Origin: Chitinophagaceae bacterium
GTDB taxonomy: Bacteria > Bacteroidota > Bacteroidia > Chitinophagales > Chitinophagaceae
Reading direction: 5' to 3'
Length of the DNA: 6,996 nucleotides
Assembly: GCA_003489485.1 (NCBI GenBank)
Contig: DNMB01000154.1
Span: 1-6,996, forward strand
Shown here in pieces: positions 1 through 6,075 of this stretch. Numbering within the stretch: the stretch's first letter is position 1; each line of letters opens with the position of its first letter. The notes under the pieces were generated by a model. The model made no database searches and had not been told where the DNA came from. It saw only the letters and a program-made list of their open reading frames with translations. Both the position numbers and the translations under genes were made by a program.

Positions 1-1381
1 GGTTAAGCGTATGGGCGGTATTGGGACTACCGTCTTCGTTGATCAGGTAATCTGCATTGCCATGATCGCTGGTCAGAAAGACCGTGTAACCACTCTTAAG
101 CGCCTTGGGTATCAAAGTTGCCACACAGCGGTCAACGGTTTCGGCTGCCTGCTTGGCGGCCTCCCAAATGCCGGTGTGGCCGACCATATCGGTATTGGCA
201 TAGTTGAGACAGATAAAGCTGGCCGATGCCGTTTCGATCTCGGGCAAGATAGCCTCCGTTACCTCTTGCGCACTCATGGAGGGTTGCAAGTCGTAGGTGG
301 CTACTTTCGGAGAAGGGATCATGATCCTTTTTTCGCCTGCAAAGGGTTGCTCTCTTCCACCACTAAAGAAAAAACTTACATGCGGATATTTTTCCGTTTC
401 GGCGATACGGATCTGCGACAGACCCGCCCCCGCAATGACTTCTCCCAGTGTATTGTTCAGATTATCGGTCTCAAAAATTACGTTTACGCCCTGGTAGGTT
501 TTATCGTATTCGGTAAGGGTTGTGTAGTGCAGCGAGAGTTTTTGCATCTCGAAATCGGGCAGATCGGTTTGCGTAAGTACCTGCGTAATTTCTCTGCAAC
601 GATCGGTGCGAAAATTAAAACAGATCACGGCATCGCCTTCTTGTATACGGCCCACCGGTCGTTGCGATTCATCTACAATCACTGTGGGAACGATAAATTC
701 ATCGGTCATTTTATTCGCATAGGCTTCTTCCATCGCAACGACTGCATCTTGAGCGTATGCGCCTTTACCCAGCACCAGGGCATCATAAGCGAGTTTGACT
801 CTTTCCCAACGTTTATCGCGGTCCATTGCAAAATAGCGACCGCTTACACTGGCGATGGTACCGGTCTGCCCTTGCAAATAGGTTTGAAGTTCGCGCATAA
901 AACCAAGCCCGCTTTTAGGATCGCAGTCGCGTCCGTCGGTAAAGGCATGTACGAATACTTGCTGAAGGCCTTTTGTAGCACAGCATGCAATGATCGCTTT
1001 TAGATGGTCAATATGAGAATGTACGCCCCCGTTACTGACCAGTCCCATCAGATGAAGGGCCTTATTATTTTTCAGCGCATAGTCGATGCTGCGCAGTAAG
1101 ACAGGGTTCGAAAAAATGGAGCGATCGGCTACGGCCAAATTGATGCGCTGTAGTTCTTGGTATACGATTCTTCCGGCACCCAGATTGAGATGTCCTACCT
1201 CGGAGTTTCCCATCTGGCCCTCGGGCAGTCCTACGGCCTCCCCGCAGGTGACCAGGGTGCTGTTCGGATAACGGGAGTAAAGCGAATCGATGAACGGCGT
1301 GTTGGCTGCAGCGATGGCATCGGCAGCGGGCACCTTTCCGAGCCCCCATCCATCCATTATCACCAACATGGTTTTTTTCAT
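1..1381 (-). CDS. gpmI: 2,3-bisphosphoglycerate-independent phosphoglycerate mutase, 3' end outside window
   Basis: Interconverts 3- and 2-phosphoglycerate in the cytoplasm (lower glycolysis and gluconeogenesis), using metal ions and a phosphoserine intermediate. The first 460 codons are present and read without interruption; the family is about 505-515 residues, so roughly 50 C-terminal residues lie beyond the left edge. Seen in the sequence: N-terminal metal-site motif MDGWG (D10); GNSEVGH with the probable phospho-acceptor S60; GGVHSH with H121; GRD at 150-152; R182 and R188 in SGRYFAMDRD; the metal-ligand motifs NYANTDMVGHTG, TSDHGN (D439, H440) and TAHT (H457). Spacing follows the Bacillus enzyme with an offset of a few residues. 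The ATG at 1379-1381 is chosen because an in-frame TAG lies four codons upstream (CAA, CGT and TCG between) and the -7 box at 1399-1406 excludes a longer form. The gene is divergent from the DUF4783 gene, 53 bases apart. Family assignment is very secure. Confidence 0.97.
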   Translation of the reverse strand, partial: MKKTMLVIMDGWGLGKVPAADAIAAANTPFIDSLYSRYPNSTLVTCGEAVGLPEGQMGNSEVGHLNLGAGRIVYQELQRINLAVADRSIFSNPVLLRSIDYALKNNKALHLMGLVSNGGVHSHIDHLKAIIACCATKGLQQVFVHAFTDGRDCDPKSGLGFMRELQTYLQGQTGTIASVSGRYFAMDRDKRWERVKLAYDALVLGKGAYAQDAVVAMEEAYANKMTDEFIVPTVIVDESQRPVGRIQEGDAVICFNFRTDRCREITQVLTQTDLPDFEMQKLSLHYTTLTEYDKTYQGVNVIFETDNLNNTLGEVIAGAGLSQIRIAETEKYPHVSFFFSGGREQPFAGEKRIMIPSPKVATYDLQPSMSAQEVTEAILPEIETASASFICLNYANTDMVGHTGIWEAAKQAAETVDRCVATLIPKALKSGYTVFLTSDHGNADYLINEDGSPNTAHTLN

Positions 1382-1398
1382 ACGTTGCGACTAATCAG

Positions 1399-1406
1399 CA
1401 AAGGTA
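1399..1406 (-). promoter_or_regulatory. Bacteroidota -7 promoter box (TACCTTTG) for gpmI
   Basis: TACCTTTG on the minus strand is an exact match to the TAnnTTTG -7 element of the Bacteroidota primary sigma factor. It ends 17 bases before the gpmI ATG, so transcription should begin about 10-14 bases upstream of the start codon, giving a very short leader. The same 8-mer precedes icd and gldB. I see no clear TTG -33 element at the expected spacing. The assignment comes from pattern and position only. Confidence 0.7.
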
Positions 1407-1421
1407 CAGCCAAAAATGCTG

Positions 1422-1429
1422 TATTTTAG
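1422..1429 (+). promoter_or_regulatory. possible degenerate -7 box (TATTTTAG) for the DUF4783-nadC-SUI1 operon
   Basis: TATTTTAG departs from TAnnTTTG at one position and ends 5 bases before the ATG at 1435, the same spacing as the boxes of gldB and nadE. With the facing gpmI box it forms an imperfect inverted repeat whose inner six bases (GGTACAGC side against GCTGTA) match. No -33 TTG is visible at 17-23 bases upstream. If it is used, the transcript would be leaderless or nearly so. Confidence 0.4.
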
Positions 1430-1434
1430 TGATC

Positions 1435-1833
1435 ATGAAAATTCAACTGCTCTTACTGGGCTTACTTTTTTTCGCTCCCCATTTTTTTTCGAGGGCAATG
1501 CCTGGGCAAGACACGCTCGAGTCGGTGATCGCTGCTATCAAGGCCGGCAACGCATCGCAGCTGGCCAGTCGCTTTGAGCAGAAGCTGACCCTGACACTAC
1601 CGGACCAATCTTCTCAGGTAAGCAAGTCGCAGGCTCAAACGGCCATCACAAAATTCTTTGCGGCCAATCCTGTGACCGGTTTTGAGTTAAAGCACCGTGG
1701 CAACGCACCGGGCGGTGCCTTTGCTATGGGAACCCTTCTTACCGAGAAAGGACAGTTTCGGGTAAATATTTTTATGTCGGCTACTGGTTCAAAGGGGGGC
1801 GTCAGAGAGCTTCGTATTCAAACCATGGATTAA
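1435..1833 (+). CDS. secreted DUF4783 family protein
   Basis: A 132-residue protein of unknown biochemical function that resembles the DUF4783 family, which I recall as small NTF2-like exported proteins of Bacteroidota often found beside nadC. Residues 1 to about 22 form a signal peptide: Lys2, a Leu/Phe-rich hydrophobic core, then a Ser-Arg-Ala end. No lipobox cysteine is present, so a soluble periplasmic location is likely. The mature part reads as a helix (TLESVIAAIKAGNASQLASRF) followed by strands, including a KSQAQTAITKFFAANP helix, as expected of an NTF2-like cone. The ATG at 1435 is preferred over an in-frame GTG at 1429 because it begins directly with the signal peptide and the GTG overlaps the putative -7 box. 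It is the first gene of a tight plus-strand group, 17 bases before nadC. No catalytic residues are apparent and the role is unknown. Confidence 0.8.
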   Translation: MKIQLLLLGLLFFAPHFFSRAMPGQDTLESVIAAIKAGNASQLASRFEQKLTLTLPDQSSQVSKSQAQTAITKFFAANPVTGFELKHRGNAPGGAFAMGTLLTEKGQFRVNIFMSATGSKGGVRELRIQTMD

Positions 1834-1837
1834 GCGC

Positions 1838-1845
1838 TAATTTTA
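1838..1845 (+). promoter_or_regulatory. AT-rich element (TAATTTTA) before nadC
   Basis: TAATTTTA sits in the 17-base gap between the DUF4783 stop and nadC and ends 5 bases before the nadC ATG. The identical octamer ends 4 bases before apaG. It could be a weak internal -7 box allowing leaderless nadC transcripts, or the AT-rich unstructured stretch that helps translation start in Bacteroidota without a Shine-Dalgarno sequence. No -33 element is seen, so promoter activity is speculative. Confidence 0.25.
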
Positions 1846-1850
1846 CTCCC

Positions 1851-2732
1851 ATGGATCCCGATGTATTTTACCGCTTTGTAGAGCTGGCTCTAGAAGAAGA
1901 TCTGGGAGACGGCGATCATTCAACCCTATCTTGTATTTCGGCTACGGCCCGGGGCAAGGCGGTATTAAAAGTAAAGCAAGACGCCGTGCTGGCGGGCATG
2001 GAAGTGGCCGAGAAAATTTTTCTGCATAAAGACCCTTCAGCTCGCTTTACTTCTTTTAAAAAGGATGGCGATAGGGTCCTCGCGGGTGATATTGCATTTG
2101 AGGTGGAGTCATTTGCCACCGTGATCTTACAATGTGAGCGGCTTGTGCTCAATTGCATGCAGCGCATGAGCGGAATTGCCACCCTCACTCGAGAATATGT
2201 AACGCTTTTGCAGGGTTGTCGCACCCGTTTGCTCGATACACGCAAGACCACTCCGAATTTTCGGTTGCTCGAAAAAGAGGCTGTTCGTATTGGCGGGGCA
2301 CTCAATCACCGCTTTGGTCTTTACGATATGATCATGCTAAAAGATAATCATATTGATTTTTGCGGCAGCATCACCAAAGCGGTCGACCGGGCCTGGCACT
2401 ATGTACAGCAAAAGAAACCCTCACTTTCTATCGAAGTAGAGACGCGCTCACTGCAAGAAGTGATCGAAGTTGTTGCTTGTGGAAAGCAAAAAGTAAAACG
2501 GATCATGCTCGATAATTTTTCGCCCGAGCTATTGCGCCAGGCATTGACCTATATTGAAGAGCATTCCGAAAAAGGTACTTTCGAAACCGAGGCCAGCGGC
2601 GGGATCACCCAAGCGAATATTCGAAACTACGCCGATACCGGCGTTGATTTTATTAGTGTGGGGGCGCTGATTCATCAGGCAAAAAGTATCGATCTGAGTC
2701 TTAAGGCCTCTTTGTTTACCAACACGAACTGA
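1851..2732 (+). CDS. nadC: nicotinate-nucleotide diphosphorylase (carboxylating), quinolinate phosphoribosyltransferase
   Basis: Converts quinolinate and PRPP to nicotinate mononucleotide, CO2 and pyrophosphate, the committed step joining de novo synthesis to the shared NAD pathway. At 293 residues it has the usual family length and is complete. Seen: an N-terminal EEDLGDGDHST motif (residues 15-25); the substrate-binding motif LLDTRKTTPNFR at 127-138 with R131 and K132; HRFGLYDMIMLKDNHID at 153-169 with R154 and K164; acidic E195/E197 in IEVE; IMLDNF with D221; and the phosphate-binding end ASGGIT (248-253) through ISVGAL (268-273) of the barrel. E97-R98 correspond to the PRPP/quinolinate arginine region. 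It starts at an ATG with no Shine-Dalgarno, 17 bases after the DUF4783 gene, and its stop is one base from the SUI1 gene, so co-transcription is likely. nadE, which acts last in the same pathway, lies about 3.3 kb downstream on the same strand but is not in the operon. Confidence 0.98.
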   Translation: MDPDVFYRFVELALEEDLGDGDHSTLSCISATARGKAVLKVKQDAVLAGMEVAEKIFLHKDPSARFTSFKKDGDRVLAGDIAFEVESFATVILQCERLVLNCMQRMSGIATLTREYVTLLQGCRTRLLDTRKTTPNFRLLEKEAVRIGGALNHRFGLYDMIMLKDNHIDFCGSITKAVDRAWHYVQQKKPSLSIEVETRSLQEVIEVVACGKQKVKRIMLDNFSPELLRQALTYIEEHSEKGTFETEASGGITQANIRNYADTGVDFISVGALIHQAKSIDLSLKASLFTNTN

Positions 2733-2733
2733 T

Positions 2734-3069
2734 ATGTCTAAGAAAAACAAGGCGGATACCCGTGGGTTTGTCTATAGTACCGATCCTAATTTTTCGTATC
2801 AGCCCGAAACCGATCCGCAACAAGAAACGTTGGCTCCTTCAAAGCAGCGCTTACGGATCGTGCTCGATACCAAGCAACGTGCCGGCAAGGCCGTTACACT
2901 CGTAACCGGATTTCTAGGATCATCAGATGATCTCGAACTATTGGGTAAGCAGCTTCGAAACTACTGTGGTACCGGCGGTGCGGTAAAAGAAGGCGAGATA
3001 CTGGTGCAAGGAGACCAGCGCAATAAGGTCAAGCAGTATTTGCAAAAGCAGGGGTATGGCGTTTACTGA
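2734..3069 (+). CDS. SUI1-domain translation initiation factor (eIF1/YciH-like)
   Basis: A 111-residue protein with a polar, probably disordered N-terminus (1 to about 36) and a SUI1 domain (about 37-111). Recognisable motifs are RAGKAVTLVTGF (49-60), the LGKQLRNYCGTGGAVKEGEI block (70-89), VQGD (91-94) and a C-terminal KVKQYLQKQGY helix. The domain is that of eukaryotic/archaeal eIF1 and bacterial YciH, which bind the small ribosomal subunit and influence start-codon selection; the exact role in Bacteroidota is not settled. The ATG lies one base after the nadC stop, with no separate ribosome site, which suggests translational coupling. The 3' end overlaps the end of icd, on the other strand, by 7 bases (3063-3069). 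The family call is confident, the function less so. Confidence 0.9.
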   Translation: MSKKNKADTRGFVYSTDPNFSYQPETDPQQETLAPSKQRLRIVLDTKQRAGKAVTLVTGFLGSSDDLELLGKQLRNYCGTGGAVKEGEILVQGDQRNKVKQYLQKQGYGVY

Positions 3070-4514
3070 CCCTGTGCCAGACTGTATGCCTTTTGATCGC
3101 CCCATTGGTTGAGCAATTCTACCGAACAAACTTTAACGTGTTTGCTGACTCGCTCGTAAAGGGCGATGATATCGGCTTGCTGCAGGGCCTTTTCGTTGCT
3201 GCTCTCAAAACGCGCCCGGTATTGATTGACCAGGTTCGTGTATACAGAGCCTGTGGGCCATACCTGCGTTCCGCGGTTACTGATCGTAACCAGCTTAAAG
3301 AGATCTTTTGTCTGCGCTTCTAGCAGCGCGGCAAGTGCTGAGGGTTGTTGATTGCATTGTATAAAGAGATCGGCGCCCACGATGGCTTCCGATTTTTGTT
3401 GACCGGACTCAAGCATGGGGTGTACGGTGATAGCTGCAGCGGGGCTGTAAGTAGAAGCATTGCTTGCGAACGCAACGGCACCTTCTTGGGGAATTTTTCC
3501 AAAATTGCCTATGATGGCATCGGCAAATTCGGTCGTGTTGACGGCGGGAATGGCTTTGTTACCAAAGTCGCCGGTGTGCACGCCACTTTCGAGTGTATAG
3601 CGCAGCGCGTTTTCTATAGTAGCCGCATTGTCAAAAAGACCAACGTGACGAAGCATGGCCAGTCCGCTCAGCAGCAGTGCGGTGGGATTGGCAAGATTTT
3701 TTCCGGCAATATCAGGTGCCGTGCCGTGTACGGCTTCAAAGATCGAAATATGATCTCCGATATTGGCAGAAGGGGCAAAGCCCAGGCCACCGACCAATCC
3801 TGCGCAGAGGTCCGACACGATATCACCTTGTAAATTGGGTAGTACCACCACATCAAAAAGATCGGGGCGGGTAACCAGTTTCATGCAAAGGTCATCTACG
3901 ATGATATCGTCTGCCTTGAGGTGCGGATATTCTTTGGCGACCTCATAGAAGCACTCCAAAAACAGCCCGTCGGTGATCTTCATGATGTTGGCCTTGTGTC
4001 CGCAACTGATACGCTTTGCATTTTTTTTGCTGGCCATCTCGAAGGCATAGCGCATTACCTGCATACTGCCGGGTCTTGTAATGAAGCGACGGCAAAGCGC
4101 CACATCTTGTGTGAGCATATGCTCTATGCCGCCATACGTGTCTTCGATATTCTCTCGCACGATCGTGATATTGATGGGAATGCCGGCCTTGCTGAACACG
4201 GTGTCTACGCCATGGAGCGATTTAAAGACGCGTTTATTGGCATAGGTGTTCCAGGTCTTGCGTGCGGTCACGTTGATGCTCTTGACCCCTTTTCCCTTGG
4301 GCGTTTCCATAGGCCCTTTAAAGAGCAAGCCCAGTTGCTCGATGGTTTGTTTAGCCTCGGGCGTCATGCCATTGTTAAAACCTTTATCAAAAACCCACTT
4401 TCCCATCTCTACCATTTCGTATTGAAGGGGAACGTTATTGGCTTTAAAAATGCGCAGGACGGCTTCCATTATTTCGGGTCCGATTCCATCTCCTTTGGCT
4501 ACCGCGATCTTCAT
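3063..4514 (-). CDS. icd: isocitrate dehydrogenase, long bacterial form with extra C-terminal domain
   Basis: Oxidatively decarboxylates isocitrate to 2-oxoglutarate in the TCA cycle. At 483 residues it resembles the Rickettsia/Thermus-type enzymes: a beta-decarboxylating dehydrogenase core (1 to about 345) plus a C-terminal domain of about 130 residues. Visible motifs, with E. coli equivalents: GDGIGPE (8-14); S79 in KSINVTARK (Ser113) with R85; R120 and Y127 in VRENIEDTYGGIE (Tyr160); K179 in ANIMKITDG (Lys230); LPNLQGDIVSD with metal ligands D231 and D235 (Asp307, Asp311); HGTAPDIAGKN (263-273). The family is usually annotated NADP-dependent, but the residues at E. coli positions 344, 345, 391 and 395 are D268, I269, G315 and N319, pointing instead to NAD. 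The ATG at 4512-4514 directly begins the conserved N-terminus. It is monocistronic, divergent from apaG, and overlaps the SUI1 gene at its 3' end. Confidence 0.96.
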   Translation of the reverse strand: MKIAVAKGDGIGPEIMEAVLRIFKANNVPLQYEMVEMGKWVFDKGFNNGMTPEAKQTIEQLGLLFKGPMETPKGKGVKSINVTARKTWNTYANKRVFKSLHGVDTVFSKAGIPINITIVRENIEDTYGGIEHMLTQDVALCRRFITRPGSMQVMRYAFEMASKKNAKRISCGHKANIMKITDGLFLECFYEVAKEYPHLKADDIIVDDLCMKLVTRPDLFDVVVLPNLQGDIVSDLCAGLVGGLGFAPSANIGDHISIFEAVHGTAPDIAGKNLANPTALLLSGLAMLRHVGLFDNAATIENALRYTLESGVHTGDFGNKAIPAVNTTEFADAIIGNFGKIPQEGAVAFASNASTYSPAAAITVHPMLESGQQKSEAIVGADLFIQCNQQPSALAALLEAQTKDLFKLVTISNRGTQVWPTGSVYTNLVNQYRARFESSNEKALQQADIIALYERVSKHVKVCSVELLNQWGDQKAYSLAQGQ

Positions 4515-4533
4515 ATTGGTTGTTTTTGCCCGG

Positions 4534-4541
4534 CAAAGGTA
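4534..4541 (-). promoter_or_regulatory. Bacteroidota -7 promoter box (TACCTTTG) for icd
   Basis: An exact TACCTTTG on the minus strand ends 19 bases before the icd ATG, predicting a leader of about 12-16 bases. It matches the gpmI box in sequence and nearly in spacing, and both are preceded by a TTTTTG-containing stretch only a few bases upstream. A -33 TTG at the usual distance is not visible. Confidence 0.7.
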
Positions 4542-4557
4542 AGCCGCAAAAACTTAA

Positions 4558-4586
4558 TTGGATACTTATCATTTTCATTAATTTTA
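4558..4586 (+). promoter_or_regulatory. probable apaG promoter (TTG, 18-base spacer, TAATTTTA)
   Basis: TTG at 4558-4560 and TAATTTTA at 4579-4586 are separated by 18 bases, within the 17-23 spacing reported for Flavobacterium-type promoters (TTG then TAnnTTTG). The -7 box lacks the final G. It ends 4 bases before the apaG ATG, so the transcript would be nearly leaderless. This is the only start in the window where I can place both elements. Confidence 0.5.
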
Positions 4587-4590
4587 TACC

Positions 4591-4977
4591 ATGGCATCGA
4601 TGATATCAGAGGGTGTGCAGGTAAGCGTAGAGACCTTTTATCAAGAGGACTACAGCAATCCTTTGCAATCCGAATACATGTTCGCCTACCGTATCGTGCT
4701 GGAGAATTACAATTCTTTTCCGGTAAAGCTTCATCGTCGTCATTGGTTTATTTTCGATAGCAATGCCACGCACCGCGAGGTAGAGGGAGAAGGCGTTGTC
4801 GGTGTGCAACCCGTGTTGCAGCCGGGCGAACGCTACCAATACGTAAGCGGATGCAATCTGCGCACCGAAATGGGCAGAATGTACGGCACCTATCAAATGG
4901 AAAATCTGGAGACCCGTCAGCTCTTTACGGTAAATATCCCCAGCTTCGAGATGATCGTTCCGTTCAAGAACAATTGA
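4591..4977 (+). CDS. apaG: ApaG domain protein
   Basis: A 128-residue single-domain ApaG (DUF525) protein with the typical fibronectin-III-like beta fold. The family signature is clear: VSVETFYQ (11-18), RRHWFIFDSNA (49-59), VEGEGVVGVQPVLQPGE (64-80), YQYVSGCNL (82-90), MGRMYGTYQM (94-103) and VNIPSFEMIVPF (114-125). ApaG is named for Co/Mg-related phenotypes in enterobacteria, but its molecular role is unresolved; the same domain occurs in eukaryotic F-box proteins and in PolDIP2. The ATG at 4591 gives the usual short N-terminus; M4 (4600) is an alternative. It stands alone, divergent from icd (76 bases) and converging on gldB with a 34-base gap, so it is probably monocistronic. Confidence 0.95.
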   Translation: MASMISEGVQVSVETFYQEDYSNPLQSEYMFAYRIVLENYNSFPVKLHRRHWFIFDSNATHREVEGEGVVGVQPVLQPGERYQYVSGCNLRTEMGRMYGTYQMENLETRQLFTVNIPSFEMIVPFKNN

Positions 4978-4991
4978 TCGCTTCTCGCTTC
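4978..4991. repeat. tandem 7-base duplication (TCGCTTC x2) in the apaG/gldB gap
   Basis: Two perfect adjacent copies of TCGCTTC begin immediately after the apaG stop codon, within the 34-base convergent gap 4978-5011. The gap also holds a run of eight T residues (4998-5005). I see no GC-rich hairpin before that run, so it is not called as an intrinsic terminator for either gene. The duplication is probably replication slippage in spacer DNA. Confidence 0.45.
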
Positions 4992-5011
4992 CACTAATTT
5001 TTTTTGAACTC

Positions 5012-6031
5012 TTACTTGGGTTTGTACTTGGCCTGCTCCAGCAAGGTGGCAGCAGGGGTCTTCATGATGTCAGAAGGATGCATCTCGCTATGGTTATCGG
5101 CATATTTTTTTACGATCTGCCAACCGATCCAGGTACCGAGGTTGCCGGGTGAATACTCTTGCGATAATCCCTGTGTAAAGGGGGCTTCTCCCAGATAGGT
5201 CTGGATCACTATAGGATTTAGCGAGTTCAGGTCTTCGCTTTTGAGCAGATGACTCCAGATCAGACCTTCATTTTCTTTGCACCAGTCAAGTTGTGTTGTA
5301 GTATATCCGGTGATCAGCGAATCGGGATGATAGGGTAGCAGCAAGGAGGCTAGATACCAGTACTTGCCTCTCTCTACCATTTGTTCTACTAGTGGCAGCT
5401 CGGCCACATGGGGCGGAAACATATCTTCTGCAATGGCTTTGATAACACCGGGCACAATGTACTGCGGCGCAAATCTTCTGCTCAGGTAGCTTGGATACAG
5501 CGTTTGCAGATCGGCGCTTTGGTACGCAAAGAAATCGCTTCCTGCAAATTGTTGAAGGCCCACTGCGGTTCCACTGCGCACGGTAGCGACGCCGGGTGCA
5601 TCGAAGGGTCCTGTAAAAAATGTGATGGTGCCGGTCTTATACGAAGGAAAATAATACTGAAGGTAGCTAAAGCTCGTTTGCAATTCTTTTTCGATACTTC
5701 TAATATCGGCGAACCGAGGCTGCAGTGAATCTTGCACACTTCGGTAAGCGCCGATAAATTGTCTTACGGTTCGCTGCGTGGTGCTATCGGCCGGATCGCC
5801 ACTTACGCCCAGAATAAACTGCATGTATTCGGGGTAGAATGCTGAGAAATTTTTGGCAAGGCTGTCTAGCCCGGTAGCGAGTTGCGTGGTATCGAGCGCA
5901 AAAAAAGCCTGGTCAAAGCGGGCCAGTGTAACCTTGGTTTTAATATGACTCACATCGGGCGTTCGGTGGGAGGGGCTACAGCTGCCTAGCAGTGCCCAAC
6001 AGCCAAGCAGTACCCAAAATTGCCGTTGCAT
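5012..6031 (-). CDS. gldB: gliding motility lipoprotein GldB
   Basis: A 339-residue predicted lipoprotein of the GldB family, which in Flavobacterium johnsoniae is needed for gliding; how it acts is not known, and homologues also occur in non-gliding Bacteroidota. The N-terminus has a basic start, a hydrophobic stretch (residues 5-17) and a lipobox LLGSC ending in C18, so the protein should be lipid-anchored in the envelope. Family-like features are LARFDQAFFALD near the start of the mature domain, the aromatic-rich FPSYKTGTITFFTGPF region and the C-terminal GTWIGWQIVKKYADN (about 299-313). No HExxH zinc-protease motif is present. A TTG six codons upstream (6049) would extend the frame, but it places the -7 box inside the coding region, so the ATG at 6029-6031 is preferred. 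It is divergent from nadE and convergent with apaG. The partner gldC known from Flavobacterium is not adjacent here. Confidence 0.88.
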   Translation of the reverse strand: MQRQFWVLLGCWALLGSCSPSHRTPDVSHIKTKVTLARFDQAFFALDTTQLATGLDSLAKNFSAFYPEYMQFILGVSGDPADSTTQRTVRQFIGAYRSVQDSLQPRFADIRSIEKELQTSFSYLQYYFPSYKTGTITFFTGPFDAPGVATVRSGTAVGLQQFAGSDFFAYQSADLQTLYPSYLSRRFAPQYIVPGVIKAIAEDMFPPHVAELPLVEQMVERGKYWYLASLLLPYHPDSLITGYTTTQLDWCKENEGLIWSHLLKSEDLNSLNPIVIQTYLGEAPFTQGLSQEYSPGNLGTWIGWQIVKKYADNHSEMHPSDIMKTPAATLLEQAKYKPK

Positions 6032-6036
6032 AGAAG

Positions 6037-6044
6037 CAAAGGTA
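6037..6044 (-). promoter_or_regulatory. -7 promoter box (TACCTTTG) for gldB
   Basis: An exact TACCTTTG on the minus strand ends 5 bases before the gldB ATG at 6031. Since the transcription start normally lies a few bases after this box, the mRNA should begin at or next to the ATG. The position also argues against the upstream TTG start at 6049. The place where a -33 element would sit is occupied by the nadE -7 box. Confidence 0.7.
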
Positions 6045-6062
6045 CGCAACCAAACAATGGCG

Positions 6063-6070
6063 TACTTTTG
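6063..6070 (+). promoter_or_regulatory. -7 promoter box (TACTTTTG) for nadE
   Basis: TACTTTTG matches TAnnTTTG and ends 5 bases before the nadE ATG at 6076, predicting a leaderless or almost leaderless mRNA. It is the mirror partner of the gldB box. No TTG -33 element is visible upstream, where the gldB box lies instead. Confidence 0.7.
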
Positions 6071-6075
6071 CCCCT

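Larger units (their letters stand above)
6036..6071. repeat. inverted repeat spanning the divergent gldB/nadE promoters
   Basis: The left arm GCAAAGGTACGC (6036-6047) and the right arm GCGTACTTTTGC (6060-6071) are reverse complements at 11 of 12 positions, around a 12-base spacer. Each arm contains one -7 box. The dyad centre (6053.5) is also the exact midpoint between the first bases of the two start codons (6031 and 6076). It may be simply two mirrored promoters, or an operator for a dimeric regulator. Confidence 0.75.

Noticed and set aside
316..327. 12-base perfect palindrome GGATCATGATCC
   Set aside because: It lies in the gpmI coding region, where the codons for Arg-Ile-Met-Ile-Pro explain it; there is no sign of a regulatory site.
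11..1003. 330-codon plus-strand open frame
   Set aside because: It lies wholly antisense to gpmI, whose minus-strand frame has all catalytic motifs. The plus-strand translation resembles no family I know and has no promoter or plausible start context.
2918..2932. Inverted repeat GATCATC-A-GATGATC
   Set aside because: It is internal to the SUI1 coding sequence, has a one-base loop and is AT-rich, so it is unlikely to act as a hairpin or terminator.
3921..4760. 279-codon plus-strand open frame
   Set aside because: It is antisense to the conserved N-terminal half of icd and then runs out of frame through the start of apaG; both real genes are clearly recognised.
4998..5005. Run of eight T as a possible terminator between apaG and gldB
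   Set aside because: No GC-rich stem precedes it on either strand, and the tandem TCGCTTC copies cannot pair with each other.
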